Source: a virus. From it: a stretch of DNA of 33,549 bases. Position 1 is the first letter of the stretch. Each line of letters starts with the position of its first letter. The DNA lies in the IMG/VR virus record IMGVR_UViG_3300050343_000051, positions 1 through 33,549 of that record; one strand, 5' to 3'. The notes under the pieces are model-generated. The model saw nothing but the letters and a program-made list of their open reading frames with translations, did not search any database and was not told where the DNA came from. The translations under genes and the position numbers were made by a program. This document shows positions 8,413 through 17,067 of the stretch, one piece after another.

Positions 8413-10992
8413 ATGGCTAGATTCGGTGAAATTAACGCACAATACTTTGATGACGCTGGCGCTCCATTAGGCAGCGGCAAGCTGTATTTCTATGAGTCTG
8501 GCACTACCACTCCGAAGAATACTTACGCTGATATTAACTTAACTATCCCTAACACCAATCCTGTCATCCTTACTGCGGCAGGCCGTCAGCCTAACATCTT
8601 CTTTAACGGTAATGCCAAAGGCATACTAGCTGACAAAAATGATGTACAGATCCTTGTTAGAGATCCTATTGGTGAGACAGGCACTAACTTTGGTGATGCT
8701 TGGGTAGCGACTACCATATACTCAGCAAACGCTGTGGTTATAGGCAGTGATGGCGTTTACTACAGGTCACTAACTAACGGCAACCAGAACAACAATCCCA
8801 CTACTACGTCTGGATTCTGGACGCTTTTGTACTCGGTAGAGTGGAATGCTGGCATTACCTATAGTGTTGGAGATGTTGTCACTTACGGATCAACACAGTA
8901 CCAATCTTTACAGAACACTAACCTGAATCAAAATCCATCTACTCAGACTGCTTATTGGGTTTCTCTTGCGTTTGCTTGGCTCTCGACTAGAACCTACGCA
9001 ATAAATGAGAACGTGGTCGGTACAGACGGTATTCTCTATACGTCTTTGCAAAATTCTAATATAGGCAATGTTCCTGCAAGCTCTGCGGCTTATTGGGTCG
9101 GCACAAGTGCAGCGGCAGCGGCTAGTGCAGTAGCAGCGGCGGCGAGTGCGGCAGCGGCCTTGGTCAGCGAGAATGCAGCCGAACTTGCAGAGACTAATGC
9201 CGAGACAGCTCAGGTGGCAGCGGAAGCAGCTCAGGCAGCGGCAGAGACTGCGGAAACCAATGCCGAGACAGCCGAAACCAATAGTGCGGCAAGTGCTGCA
9301 TCATCGGCAACTAGCGCCAGCGAGAGTGCTACTTCGGCGGCAGCGGCCTTAGCAAGCCAAAATGCTGCGGCAACATCTGAGACGAATAGTGCGGCGAGTG
9401 CTGCGGCAGCGGCCTCTAGTGCCTCTGGGTCTAGCGGTAGCGCAAGTGCGGCAGCGGCTTCAGCGGCAGCGGCTTTGGTTAGTGAAAATGCTGCGGCGGC
9501 TTCTGCTAGTTCTAGTGCGGCAAGCGCTGCGACCAGTACCTCAAAGGCAGCGGATAGCGCGGCTTCAGCGGCAGCAAGTGCGTCAAGTGCAACTGCCTCG
9601 GCGGGAAGTGCAACTGCGGCAGCGGGAAGTGCTACAGCGGCAGCAGGATCAGCTACAGCGGCGGCAAGCTCAGCTACAGACGCAGCCACAGCGGAAACCG
9701 GAGCAGAAGCAGCTCTGGAAGAGTTTGAGGAGCTTTATCTTGGCGCTAAATCCACGGCTCCTACGGTAGATAATCAAGGCAACCCACTGCAAGCAGGTGC
9801 TTTGTATTTCAACACCGTGTCTAACACGATGTTTGTCTACTCAGGCTCATCTTGGGCAGCAGCAGGTAGTGCAGTAAATGGTACAGCAGAACGTCAAGAG
9901 TATGTCGCTACGTCAGGTCAGACTAACTTCTCAGCTACCTACGATGTTGGCTTTGTTGATGTCTACCTGAATGGTTCTAAGTTAATCCCTACTACAGATT
10001 TTACAGCTACCGATGGTGCTACGATTGTCTTAGGCACAGGCGCTACCACTGGTGACAATGTTTCTATCATCGCCTACGGTGCGTTCAATGTAGCCGATGT
10101 GTACACACAGGCTCAGAGTGATGCTCGATACACACAGAAGTCTAATAACCTTTCTGATCTGGATGACGCAGCCACAGCTCTAACCAACCTTGGCCTTACA
10201 GCTACGGCTACAGAGCTAAACTACACAGATGGTGTTACATCTAACATTCAGGCTCAACTTGATGCAGCGGGTGTAGGCTCTGTTACCTCGGTAGGAGGCA
10301 CAGGATCAGTTAGCGGATTAACTCTGACAGGAACAGTAACAAGCTCAGGAAACTTAACGCTTGGCGGTACGCTTGATGATATTAACTTAGCTAGTGGAGT
10401 CACAGGAACGCTACCTGCCGCAAACGGCGGTACAGGAATTACAGCAGCAGGAGCTAGTGGCAATGTATTAACGTCTACTGGTTCGGGTTGGGCATCAACT
10501 GCTCCTGCGGGTGGTGCAACTTCAACATCCAATGTAGGTTTGAATGGCTCTTCTACTTTAACAATTACAGGTATTCCTTCTGGGGTATCTCATATATGGG
10601 TTAATGTTTACCAAATGAGCAACGACAATTTTGGAGATACAACGAATCAAATTCAACTCGGAACTTCTGGCGGTATTCAAACAACGAGCTACAAAAGTGC
10701 AGCAGGAGCATATAGAACATCAGGCGATACTTTTATTAGCGACATAAATACTGCTTTAGCTTTCTTTTTTAGCGAAAGTCAAAGTAATCGAGTTTTTGCG
10801 GGTTCGGTTCATTTAGCTAAACTTAGTGATAATAAGTGGGTTATGTCATCAATTGGCGCTACAGATGACACTTCTGGTCAGCAATACACAGGAGGCGGTA
10901 TGGTTCAACTAAGCGGAGATTTGACTCAGATTAAATTGCTAACGGATGGTAATGGATGGGATTCGGGCTTTGTAAACATTAGTTATATGTAG
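8413..10992 (+). CDS. Tail fibre with carbohydrate-binding-like repeats and Ala-rich shaft
   Basis: An 859-residue receptor-binding candidate. Residues 1-95 (GEINAQYFDDAGAPLGSGKL, ESGTTTPKNTYAD, NPVILTAAGR) form the common N-terminal virion-attachment domain of phage fibres. Residues about 97-230 contain three repeats of a CBM5/12-like unit: an aromatic start, YxxxxxVxxxGxxYxSLxNxNxxxNPxxxxxYW, then a short linker. Residues about 230-435 are almost pure Ala/Ser/Thr/Glu heptad-like sequence (SAAAAASAVAAAASAAAA), as in the shaft repeats of lambda side-tail fibres. The C-terminal part has a beta-structured module (LYFNTVSNTMFVYSGSSW), a DVYLNGSKLIPTTDFT module common in fibres, and a Gly/Thr-rich end. 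It starts four bases after the preceding stop and is followed by a tail assembly chaperone, the usual pairing. Confidence 0.85.
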   Translation: MARFGEINAQYFDDAGAPLGSGKLYFYESGTTTPKNTYADINLTIPNTNPVILTAAGRQPNIFFNGNAKGILADKNDVQILVRDPIGETGTNFGDAWVATTIYSANAVVIGSDGVYYRSLTNGNQNNNPTTTSGFWTLLYSVEWNAGITYSVGDVVTYGSTQYQSLQNTNLNQNPSTQTAYWVSLAFAWLSTRTYAINENVVGTDGILYTSLQNSNIGNVPASSAAYWVGTSAAAAASAVAAAASAAAALVSENAAELAETNAETAQVAAEAAQAAAETAETNAETAETNSAASAASSATSASESATSAAAALASQNAAATSETNSAASAAAAASSASGSSGSASAAAASAAAALVSENAAAASASSSAASAATSTSKAADSAASAAASASSATASAGSATAAAGSATAAAGSATAAASSATDAATAETGAEAALEEFEELYLGAKSTAPTVDNQGNPLQAGALYFNTVSNTMFVYSGSSWAAAGSAVNGTAERQEYVATSGQTNFSATYDVGFVDVYLNGSKLIPTTDFTATDGATIVLGTGATTGDNVSIIAYGAFNVADVYTQAQSDARYTQKSNNLSDLDDAATALTNLGLTATATELNYTDGVTSNIQAQLDAAGVGSVTSVGGTGSVSGLTLTGTVTSSGNLTLGGTLDDINLASGVTGTLPAANGGTGITAAGASGNVLTSTGSGWASTAPAGGATSTSNVGLNGSSTLTITGIPSGVSHIWVNVYQMSNDNFGDTTNQIQLGTSGGIQTTSYKSAAGAYRTSGDTFISDINTALAFFFSESQSNRVFAGSVHLAKLSDNKWVMSSIGATDDTSGQQYTGGGMVQLSGDLTQIKLLTDGNGWDSGFVNISYM

Positions 10993-11000
10993 GATTAAAC

Positions 11001-11285
11001 ATGAACAAAATATTAGATCTAAATACAGATGTAATTACTGAGATTCCTCTGACTGAAGAAGAGCAAGCTGCGTTAGATGCAAAGGAAGCTGCGTGGGCAG
11101 CAGGTGCAGACGATAGAGCTGCTGCCGAAGTTCGTAAAGAGCGTGACGCTAAACTAGCTGCTACAGATTGGACAGCATCTACTGACGTTACAATGACTGC
11201 GGAGATGACTGCGTACAGACAAGCCTTACGAGATGTTCCCGCTCAATCGGGATTTCCTAATACAATAGATTGGCCAGAGGTATAA
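11001..11285 (+). CDS. Phage tail (fibre) assembly chaperone
   Basis: A 94-residue acidic helical protein. The C-terminal half carries the signature RDAKLAATDWTASTDV, then MTAYRQALRDVPAQSGFPN and IDWPEV, seen in tail-assembly chaperones that accompany fibre genes in many phages (Phage_tail_APC-like). The N-terminus (LTEEEQAALDAKEAAWAAG) is a coiled-coil-like helix. These proteins help fold or trimerise the fibre and are not in the mature virion. The gene lies eight bases after the fibre stop, with an AGGATT element upstream, and two bases before the next tail protein, so all three are probably co-translated. The family call is by signature. Confidence 0.8.
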   Translation: MNKILDLNTDVITEIPLTEEEQAALDAKEAAWAAGADDRAAAEVRKERDAKLAATDWTASTDVTMTAEMTAYRQALRDVPAQSGFPNTIDWPEV

Positions 11286-11287
11286 CG

Positions 11288-14200
11288 ATGAGCAAGTCAC
11301 GAGACATAGCCGATAGCGCGGCAACGATTAACTACATTGACAATGTTACCTCTGACGTACAGTCTCAGCTTAATACACTGGACACTGCGCTAGATAACAT
11401 CTCTGTCACCAGTGGCACACTAACCAAGACCTTCACAAGCGGCGAGTCAGCTTCAATCTCCCTGACTAGCTCTGTGCTTGCGCCTGTAGTTTCTGTGACT
11501 AAAGAAGTTCCACAGTCAGGCGTGACTAACAACAATTGGGATGTTAACTCGACTACAGAGAATTACACGCGATTGAACTCTGCGCCTGCGACTACGTTGG
11601 ATTTTGTTGGGTTTGATGTAAGCACGGTTAGTTTTGTTGATAGTTTTAGTGTTGCTGCTCAAGATGCTGCGCCGACAGGTGTAACATTTAACACCGATGG
11701 AACTAAAATGTTTATTGTCGGAGCTATTGGAGGCAGCATAAATGAGTACACACTAAGCACAGGCTTTGATGTTTCTACAGCAAGTTTTGTAGATAGCTTT
11801 TCTGTATCAGCTCAAGACGCGACACCAAGAGGAATTGCTTTTAACACTGATGGCACGAAAATGTTTGTTCTTGGCGATGTTGGGGCAGATGTAAACGAAT
11901 ACACATTGTCTACTGGATTTGATGTGTCAACTGCGTCTTTTTCTCAAAACTTTTCAGTATCCGCGCAAGAAACATTTCCATCGGGAATTGCTTTTAATAC
12001 TGATGGAACGAAAATGTTTGTTTCCGGAGTTTCGTCTGATTATGTAAACGAGTACGACTTGTCCACAGGATTTGATGTATCTACAGCATCTTTTTCTCAA
12101 TTTTTTTCTATAGGTTTGCAAGACGGTCAATCTCACGGATTAGCTTTTAATACTGATGGCACGAAAATGTTTATTGTTGGCTATAATACTGATGCAGTAT
12201 ATCAATATACATTATCTACAGGTTTTGATGTATCTACAGCATCCTACTCTAACGTAAGTTTTTCTATAGCTTCTCAAGAAACAGAGCCTCGAGGAATTGC
12301 TTTTAGTGCCGATGGAACAAAGATGTTCATTGTTGGAAATGCAGGTGATGATGTAAACGAATACGATATTACATCAGTTTCTGTAACACTCGGCACAGGC
12401 TCATTCGCCTCAGCAGACGTAGGCAAGACAATTGAAGCTAACTCAGGTGAGTTTATCTTAACAGCCACAGACGGTAGCTATGTAGAAACTACAGCGCCTA
12501 CATCATACGCTCAGGTCGCCAGTGGCTCTTGGTCTATGTACGGTGTTGTCTACAATGCTGCGGATGGGGATTTGGAGCTCAGTAGTTACATTGGCGCAGG
12601 ATTTGATATAAGTGGTTCAGCTTATACCGGAGTTAGCGTTCAAACTGCTCAAGATAACGGTTCTCAAGGTGTCGCGTTTAGCGCAGATGGCTCAAAGCTG
12701 TACTTTATTGGGATAAATACTGACAAAATATATCAGTATTCTTTACCTACTGCGTTTTCATTATCCGGTGCAACATATGACAGCGTATCATTTAGTGTTG
12801 CATCTCAAGACGGAGTTCCGTACGATTTTGCATTTAATCCTGCGGGAACTAAACTTTTCGTCCTTGGAGAACAAACAGGCTATGTGTATCAATACTCACT
12901 ATCAGCTGCCTTTAATATTGGAACTGCCAGTTATGATAGCGTTGCTTTTAATATTGGGCCGCAAGAGTCAGCCCCACAAGGATTAACTTTTAATCCAACT
13001 GGCACTAAGATGTTCATTTGTGGCGCTTCCGGACAAGACGTAAACGAGTACACATTATCAAGTGCTTTTAATCTTGCAACTGCTTCATTTGTAGATTCGT
13101 TTTCTGTATCAGCGCAAGACACATTCCCATCTGCATTAGCTTTTAATACTGATGGAACAGTGATGTTGGTACTGGGTCAAACAGGAGATGCCGTATATTC
13201 TTACTCGCTGACAAGTGGCTTTGATGTTTCGACAGCCTCTTTTTCTAATAGTTTTAGTGTCAGCAGCCAAGCTTCCGCGCCAACAGGTATAGCATTTTCG
13301 GCAACTGGCAGTAGTTTTATTATATGCTGTAGTTCAACTGATTACATTTATGAATATACTTCTCAATCAGTAAACTTTGTAACAGGCTACCAACCAGTAC
13401 ACACCACAGCCTCAACAGACACTACCTACTGGACAGACATCAACTCAATGACGGCTGACCAAAACGCAGGTGACGGTGAAGTCTACTACGCTATCTCTAC
13501 AGACGACCGTACTACTTGGACTGTCATTGATAACACTGATGGCGAGAGAGATATTGTCAGGAGCAACTCAGGGACTTGGCAGTACAACTCTAACGGTACA
13601 TACGCTTCAGAGACTTGGGTAAACGGCGCTACGAATACAGAGTTAGCTACGTTGGCTGAGGCTATGGAGGGTGCTACAACACCATATTCTATGCAAGGCG
13701 CTGCATACGATTCTGTTAGTTTAGATATATCAGCACAAATAACGCAGGTCAAAGGAATGACCTTTAATAATGATGGAAGCAAAATGTACATTGTAGATAA
13801 TAGTGGAGATGGTGTTAGAGAATATGAAATGTCTAGTGCTTATAGTCTTAGCACTGCTTCTTATGCTCGTTTTTTCTCTACATCAGCACAGGAAACTACA
13901 CCTAACTCAATTGCTTTTAATTCTGACGGAAGCAAAATGTTTATTGTTGGCACTACCGGAGATGATGTTGGTGAATATGCTTTAAGCACTGCCTTCAATG
14001 TTGCAACAGCTTCGTTTACTCAAAACTTTTCAGTAGCTACTCAAGATACTTCCCCATTTGGCATTGCGTTCAATACCGATGGAACTAAAATGTTTATTTC
14101 TGCTGATGGTTCAAACTCTATTCTTGAGTACGGATTAAGCACAGGCTTTGATATTAGCACTGCTTCGTATTCTCAGAATTTTTCTGTAACAGATACTAAC

Positions 14201-14713
14201 CCAAGAGACATACAATTTGCTTCTAGCGGAACTGTAATGTTTCTTTTAGGAGCAGGCTCTGACAAAGTATACAAATACTCTTTAAGCACTGCTTTTGATA
14301 TTAGTACCGCATCGTTGGGAGAGTCTTTTAGCGTTAACAGCCAAGCCGCTAATCCTCAAGGAATGGCAATCAGTGCTGATGGCGAAACAATGTTTATATC
14401 AGACGATAGTAGCGATTCTGTTTATCAGTATTCTACTGTTCTTTACACAAACCAAATGGACAAGACTCAACTAGACGCAGTAACAGACCCGAACCACATA
14501 GCTCTTGGTGACGATCTTGATCTAGCGATTATCTTCAACATGACATCGGGTTCTACAGTACCTTCGTCAGACGGTGTAGCGATTAACTACGATGCTAACG
14601 TGTTGAACAAAGGTGCTGTCTTAGGAACTGACTATGACTTCGATGCTCCTGCTCAGAACTCTGTAAGGATTAAGGCGTTGGCAGGGAATAACCTTAAAGT
14701 CAGGGTTGTTTAA
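11288..14713 (+). CDS. Giant tail-associated protein with fifteen beta-propeller-blade repeats
   Basis: A 1,141-residue protein from ATG 11288. An in-frame TTG at 11270 lies inside the preceding gene and is not favoured. The N-terminus (TINYIDNVTSDVQSQLNTLD) looks like a short coiled coil as in fibre attachment regions. The body consists of about 51-residue repeats of the form GFDVSTASFxxxFSVxxQDxxPxG, FNTDGTKMFIVG and DVNEYTLST. I count fifteen, in three groups of five: about 11609-12378, 12595-13369 and 13695-14434. They are separated by two different linkers, the second with a beta-rich insert (DRTTWTVID, SGTWQYNSN). The end is a unique 95-residue domain (DPNHIALGDDLDLAIIFN). The repeats fit four-stranded propeller blades. 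A host-surface or glycan-binding role is inferred from position among the fibre genes. Confidence 0.75.
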   Translation: MSKSRDIADSAATINYIDNVTSDVQSQLNTLDTALDNISVTSGTLTKTFTSGESASISLTSSVLAPVVSVTKEVPQSGVTNNNWDVNSTTENYTRLNSAPATTLDFVGFDVSTVSFVDSFSVAAQDAAPTGVTFNTDGTKMFIVGAIGGSINEYTLSTGFDVSTASFVDSFSVSAQDATPRGIAFNTDGTKMFVLGDVGADVNEYTLSTGFDVSTASFSQNFSVSAQETFPSGIAFNTDGTKMFVSGVSSDYVNEYDLSTGFDVSTASFSQFFSIGLQDGQSHGLAFNTDGTKMFIVGYNTDAVYQYTLSTGFDVSTASYSNVSFSIASQETEPRGIAFSADGTKMFIVGNAGDDVNEYDITSVSVTLGTGSFASADVGKTIEANSGEFILTATDGSYVETTAPTSYAQVASGSWSMYGVVYNAADGDLELSSYIGAGFDISGSAYTGVSVQTAQDNGSQGVAFSADGSKLYFIGINTDKIYQYSLPTAFSLSGATYDSVSFSVASQDGVPYDFAFNPAGTKLFVLGEQTGYVYQYSLSAAFNIGTASYDSVAFNIGPQESAPQGLTFNPTGTKMFICGASGQDVNEYTLSSAFNLATASFVDSFSVSAQDTFPSALAFNTDGTVMLVLGQTGDAVYSYSLTSGFDVSTASFSNSFSVSSQASAPTGIAFSATGSSFIICCSSTDYIYEYTSQSVNFVTGYQPVHTTASTDTTYWTDINSMTADQNAGDGEVYYAISTDDRTTWTVIDNTDGERDIVRSNSGTWQYNSNGTYASETWVNGATNTELATLAEAMEGATTPYSMQGAAYDSVSLDISAQITQVKGMTFNNDGSKMYIVDNSGDGVREYEMSSAYSLSTASYARFFSTSAQETTPNSIAFNSDGSKMFIVGTTGDDVGEYALSTAFNVATASFTQNFSVATQDTSPFGIAFNTDGTKMFISADGSNSILEYGLSTGFDISTASYSQNFSVTDTNPRDIQFASSGTVMFLLGAGSDKVYKYSLSTAFDISTASLGESFSVNSQAANPQGMAISADGETMFISDDSSDSVYQYSTVLYTNQMDKTQLDAVTDPNHIALGDDLDLAIIFNMTSGSTVPSSDGVAINYDANVLNKGAVLGTDYDFDAPAQNSVRIKALAGNNLKVRVV

Positions 14714-14714
14714 T

Positions 14715-15892
14715 ATGAGTCTAGTAGACTACGCAAAGACAGACCGTCATCGCGAAGCAATGCAAGTTTGGGAAGAGTGTGGTCGCAATAGTGCAAGAGC
14801 TGCTGGGATACTAGGTATCTCGCAGTCTACCATGCGCGACTATGTTTCTATCACTAAGAACACTGCGGCGGCGGCAGGGATACTCGGAAAACTGGGATGC
14901 GACTCGTCACGTTCCAGAAGGTGAGTTTGTCATTGGTCGCTCTATTTATACCTCTGATGATGATGGTAACAAGGCTTGGCTAAAGACTAAACGAACCATG
15001 ACCGAGGCAGCGCGAGATAAAGCTCTGCAAGGTTTTGTTGATGGTCTTGTTAAAGGTCTTAAACCGTACAAGCCTAAAGCCAAGCCAAAAACTAAGAAGT
15101 TTGCTGATGACTTATTACCTAGCATTGTCATAGGTGACGCACACTTCGGCATGAGGGCTGACGCTAGAGAGACTAAGGAACAGGACTATGATACCAAGAT
15201 AGCGGCTAAGTCTCATCTTGAGGCTATAGATTACTTAACAAGTGTATCTACAGCTTCTGAGCATTCCTTGCTGGTAAACGTGGGCGATTTTATACACGCC
15301 AATGGATAGCAGGAACTACCTTTGGCGGCACTCGGTTAGACGTAGATACAAGAATTGAGGTGGTGCTAGAGATAGCAGCGCAGACTTTTATCTTCGCCAT
15401 TGAGAAATGCTATCAAAGCATAAGAATGTCAGTGTGATTATTGCTCGAGGTAACCACGATTCGGACACGGCTATTGCTTTAGCTTTAATACTAAAGTTTT
15501 ATTACCAGAAAGAGAAAAGAGTCAACATACTAGATCCTCACGGATTTTTTCATACGCTGGTATTTGGAAAGACCTGATTGCGGTACACCACGGCGATAAA
15601 ATTAAAGCGCCTAAACTAGGCAGCGATTCTGCCAAGGATGTTACCAGAGCAATGGTCGTCCACTAACTACCGCAAGTGGCTAGTAGGACATATCCATCAC
15701 CAGAACGCGATAGAGACGGATAACGGTGTTTTTGTGGAAGCCTTTGGGACGTTGGCTTTTCCAGATTCTTACCACGCAAGTCACGGCTATGGCGCATCTA
15801 GTGTAATGACGCAATTACATTTCATCGTGACGGAGGAGAGGCGCTTCGTCACGTTTACAAAATCAGAGACTCGCGTAAAGTCCCTGACCTGA
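14715..15892 (+). CDS. HTH-calcineurin-like metallophosphoesterase (frameshifted)
   Basis: Corrected length is about 390 aa. The N-terminal 60 residues carry a helix-turn-helix (NSARAAGILGISQSTMRDYV), then a linker (YSENWDATRHVPEGEF), then a metallophosphoesterase core with all its metal ligand motifs visible across frames: GDAHFG near 15135, GDFIHAN near 15285, GNHD near 15452, VHHGDK near 15580 and GHIHHQ near 15682. Such enzymes hydrolyse phosphodiesters, and phage members are often called DNA repair exonuclease-like. At least five indels break it (about 14873, 15303, 15405, 15573 and 15625). The start ATG is two bases after the propeller protein stop. Its place between tail and lysis genes is unusual for a DNA enzyme. 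A late DNA-processing or virion-associated role are both possible. Confidence 0.75.
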
Positions 15893-15907
15893 CATTATAG
15901 GTGTAGT

Positions 15908-16129
15908 ATGGATTATCAAGTCATGTTCAACGTAACAATAGCCGTAGCAGGATTTGTTGTTGGATGGTTGGTCAATCGAGTCTTTGCATTATTGGATAGG
16001 ATTGATGCTGACATGAAGTCCATACCTATTATGTATGTAGCGAAAGAAGATTATCGTGATGACATACGCGAAATCAAAGAGATGCTTGGTGCGATCTTTA
16101 AACGACTTGATACCAAAGCTGACAAATAA
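15908..16129 (+). CDS. Small membrane protein of the lysis cassette
   Basis: A 73-residue protein. Residues about 5-27 (MFNVTIAVAGFVVGWLVNRVF) form one membrane helix. The rest is a charged helix (YRDDIREIKEMLGAIFKRLD) that looks cytoplasmic or periplasmic and coiled-coil-prone. It lies immediately before three other lysis-type genes, so it may be a holin-like or spanin-like component. It lacks the lipobox or long periplasmic helix of a typical spanin pair, so the exact role is not assigned. GTG or AGG elements just upstream (ATAGGTGTAGTATG) could serve as ribosome site. Confidence 0.7.
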   Translation: MDYQVMFNVTIAVAGFVVGWLVNRVFALLDRIDADMKSIPIMYVAKEDYRDDIREIKEMLGAIFKRLDTKADK

Positions 16130-16138
16130 GGAGCAACT

Positions 16139-16261
16139 ATGAAATACGTTAAAGTAATAGGAAAGTTTGCCAAAGCTAAATTTATGGGTGCAACTGACGA
16201 GCAAGCTACTGTAGTAGTAATTATGGCTGTTATTGTTTTTATTGCTTTAGCGGTTAATTAA
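16139..16261 (+). CDS. 40-residue single-pass membrane peptide
   Basis: ATG 16139 is preceded by a strong TAAGGAG ribosome site that uses the stop codon of the previous gene, and the stop TAA at 16259-16261 abuts the next ATG at 16262. The peptide has a basic N-terminal half (MKYVKVIGKFAKAKFMG) and a C-terminal hydrophobic helix (VVVIMAVIVFIALAV). This layout, together with its position between a membrane protein and a holin, suggests a lysis accessory such as a small holin, antiholin or pinholin-like peptide. The tight spacing and strong ribosome site argue that it is truly translated despite its size. Confidence 0.7.
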   Translation: MKYVKVIGKFAKAKFMGATDEQATVVVIMAVIVFIALAVN

Positions 16262-16642
16262 ATGCTGTCTTCGCTTACGTCTTTAATAGGCCCAGTAGCA
16301 AATCTTTTAGACCAGTTTGTTGAGGATAAAGACAAGAAGAACGAGCTTGCTCACCAGATAGCTACAATGGCTGATAAGCACCATCAAGAAATCATGCTGG
16401 CGCAAATCGCTGTCAACCGTGAAGAGGCTAAAGGCAACTGGTTTCAGTCTTCTTGGAGGCCAGCAACTGCTTGGGTCTGCGTAGCAGGTTTTGCGGTAAA
16501 CTTTCTTATTTCTCCTCTTGCTGCGCCTTTTGGCATAGAAGTACCACAGGCTGATACTACGGTGATGCTTCCGGTGCTTATGGGTATGCTTGGTTTAGCT
16601 GGCGCTAGAAGCTACGAGCGCGTCAAGCAAGTAGGTAAGTAA
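16262..16642 (+). CDS. Holin, 3-TM family (GTA-type)
   Basis: A 126-residue protein with the family signature GNWFQSSWRPATAWVCVAG. Residues 1-60 form an amphipathic charged helix (DKDKKNELAHQIATMADKHH). Hydrophobic segments lie at about residues 68-92 and 100-117. This is the holin family found in gene transfer agents and many phages. It makes the membrane lesion that lets endolysin reach peptidoglycan or collapses the membrane potential. It starts directly on the stop of the 40-residue peptide and overlaps the lysozyme start by one base (TAATG), forming a classic lysis pair. Confidence 0.9.
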   Translation: MLSSLTSLIGPVANLLDQFVEDKDKKNELAHQIATMADKHHQEIMLAQIAVNREEAKGNWFQSSWRPATAWVCVAGFAVNFLISPLAAPFGIEVPQADTTVMLPVLMGMLGLAGARSYERVKQVGK

Positions 16643-17064
16643 TGAAAAACTTAATTAAGATCCTCAAGCGTCACGAAGGCGCAGAGAATTTTGTTTATCT
16701 GTGTACTGAGAACAGGTACACAATAGGCGTAGGACGCAACGTGGACAGCCGTGGCGGTATTGGCTTGTCTGAAGATGAAATAGACTACCTTCTGTCTAAT
16801 GATATTGTAAGATGTGTTAAAGAGATCAACAAAGAGTACCTGTGGTTTGGCGATCTTGATGAGGTTAGAAGTGAAGCAGTGATATCTGCTTTCTTCTGTT
16901 TAGGTGCGACAAGGTTTCGTGGTTTCCACAAAATGATAGAGGCGTTTGAAAGAGCTGATTATAAGGAAGCTGCAACTCAGCTTTTAGATAGTCGCTTTGC
17001 AGAGCAAACAGGAAACCGAGCTACGGAACTGGCTGAGATGATCGAGACCGGAAAGTATGCATAA
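16642..17064 (+). CDS. Endolysin, T4-type lysozyme (GH24)
   Basis: A 140-residue muramidase that cleaves the MurNAc-GlcNAc bond. The catalytic region reads HEG, then VYLCTENRYTIGVGRN. Glu12, Cys21 and Thr27 are spaced as E-8aa-C-5aa-T, aligning with Glu11, Asp20 and Thr26 of T4 lysozyme. Cysteine in the second position is a known functional variant of this family. The C-terminal half contains SEAVISAFFCLGATRFRGFH, the usual substrate-cleft helix region. There is no signal peptide or N-terminal anchor, so export depends on the holin just upstream. It is the last gene of the rightward late run and ends three bases before the convergent leftward operon. Confidence 0.92.
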   Translation: MKNLIKILKRHEGAENFVYLCTENRYTIGVGRNVDSRGGIGLSEDEIDYLLSNDIVRCVKEINKEYLWFGDLDEVRSEAVISAFFCLGATRFRGFHKMIEAFERADYKEAATQLLDSRFAEQTGNRATELAEMIETGKYA

Positions 17065-17067
17065 TAC

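Noticed and set aside
9231-9689. Long minus-strand open frame that is almost all Ala, Val and Leu
   Set aside because: It is the mirror of the GCN-rich shaft repeats of the tail fibre and has no own start context or domain.
10254-10532. Minus-strand Pro/Val-rich frame within the tail fibre
   Set aside because: Shadow of the Gly/Thr-rich fibre C-terminus.
11270-11287. Upstream TTG start for the propeller protein
   Set aside because: It lies in the previous gene; ATG 11288 directly follows that gene and begins with a typical fibre N-terminus.
11954-13791. Several minus-strand and off-frame ORFs across the propeller gene
   Set aside because: They recur with the 153-base repeat unit and mirror it; no independent start signals.
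11609-14434. Repeat array considered as CRISPR
   Set aside because: The period is about 153 bases, fully coding, and without unique spacers; it is a protein repeat.
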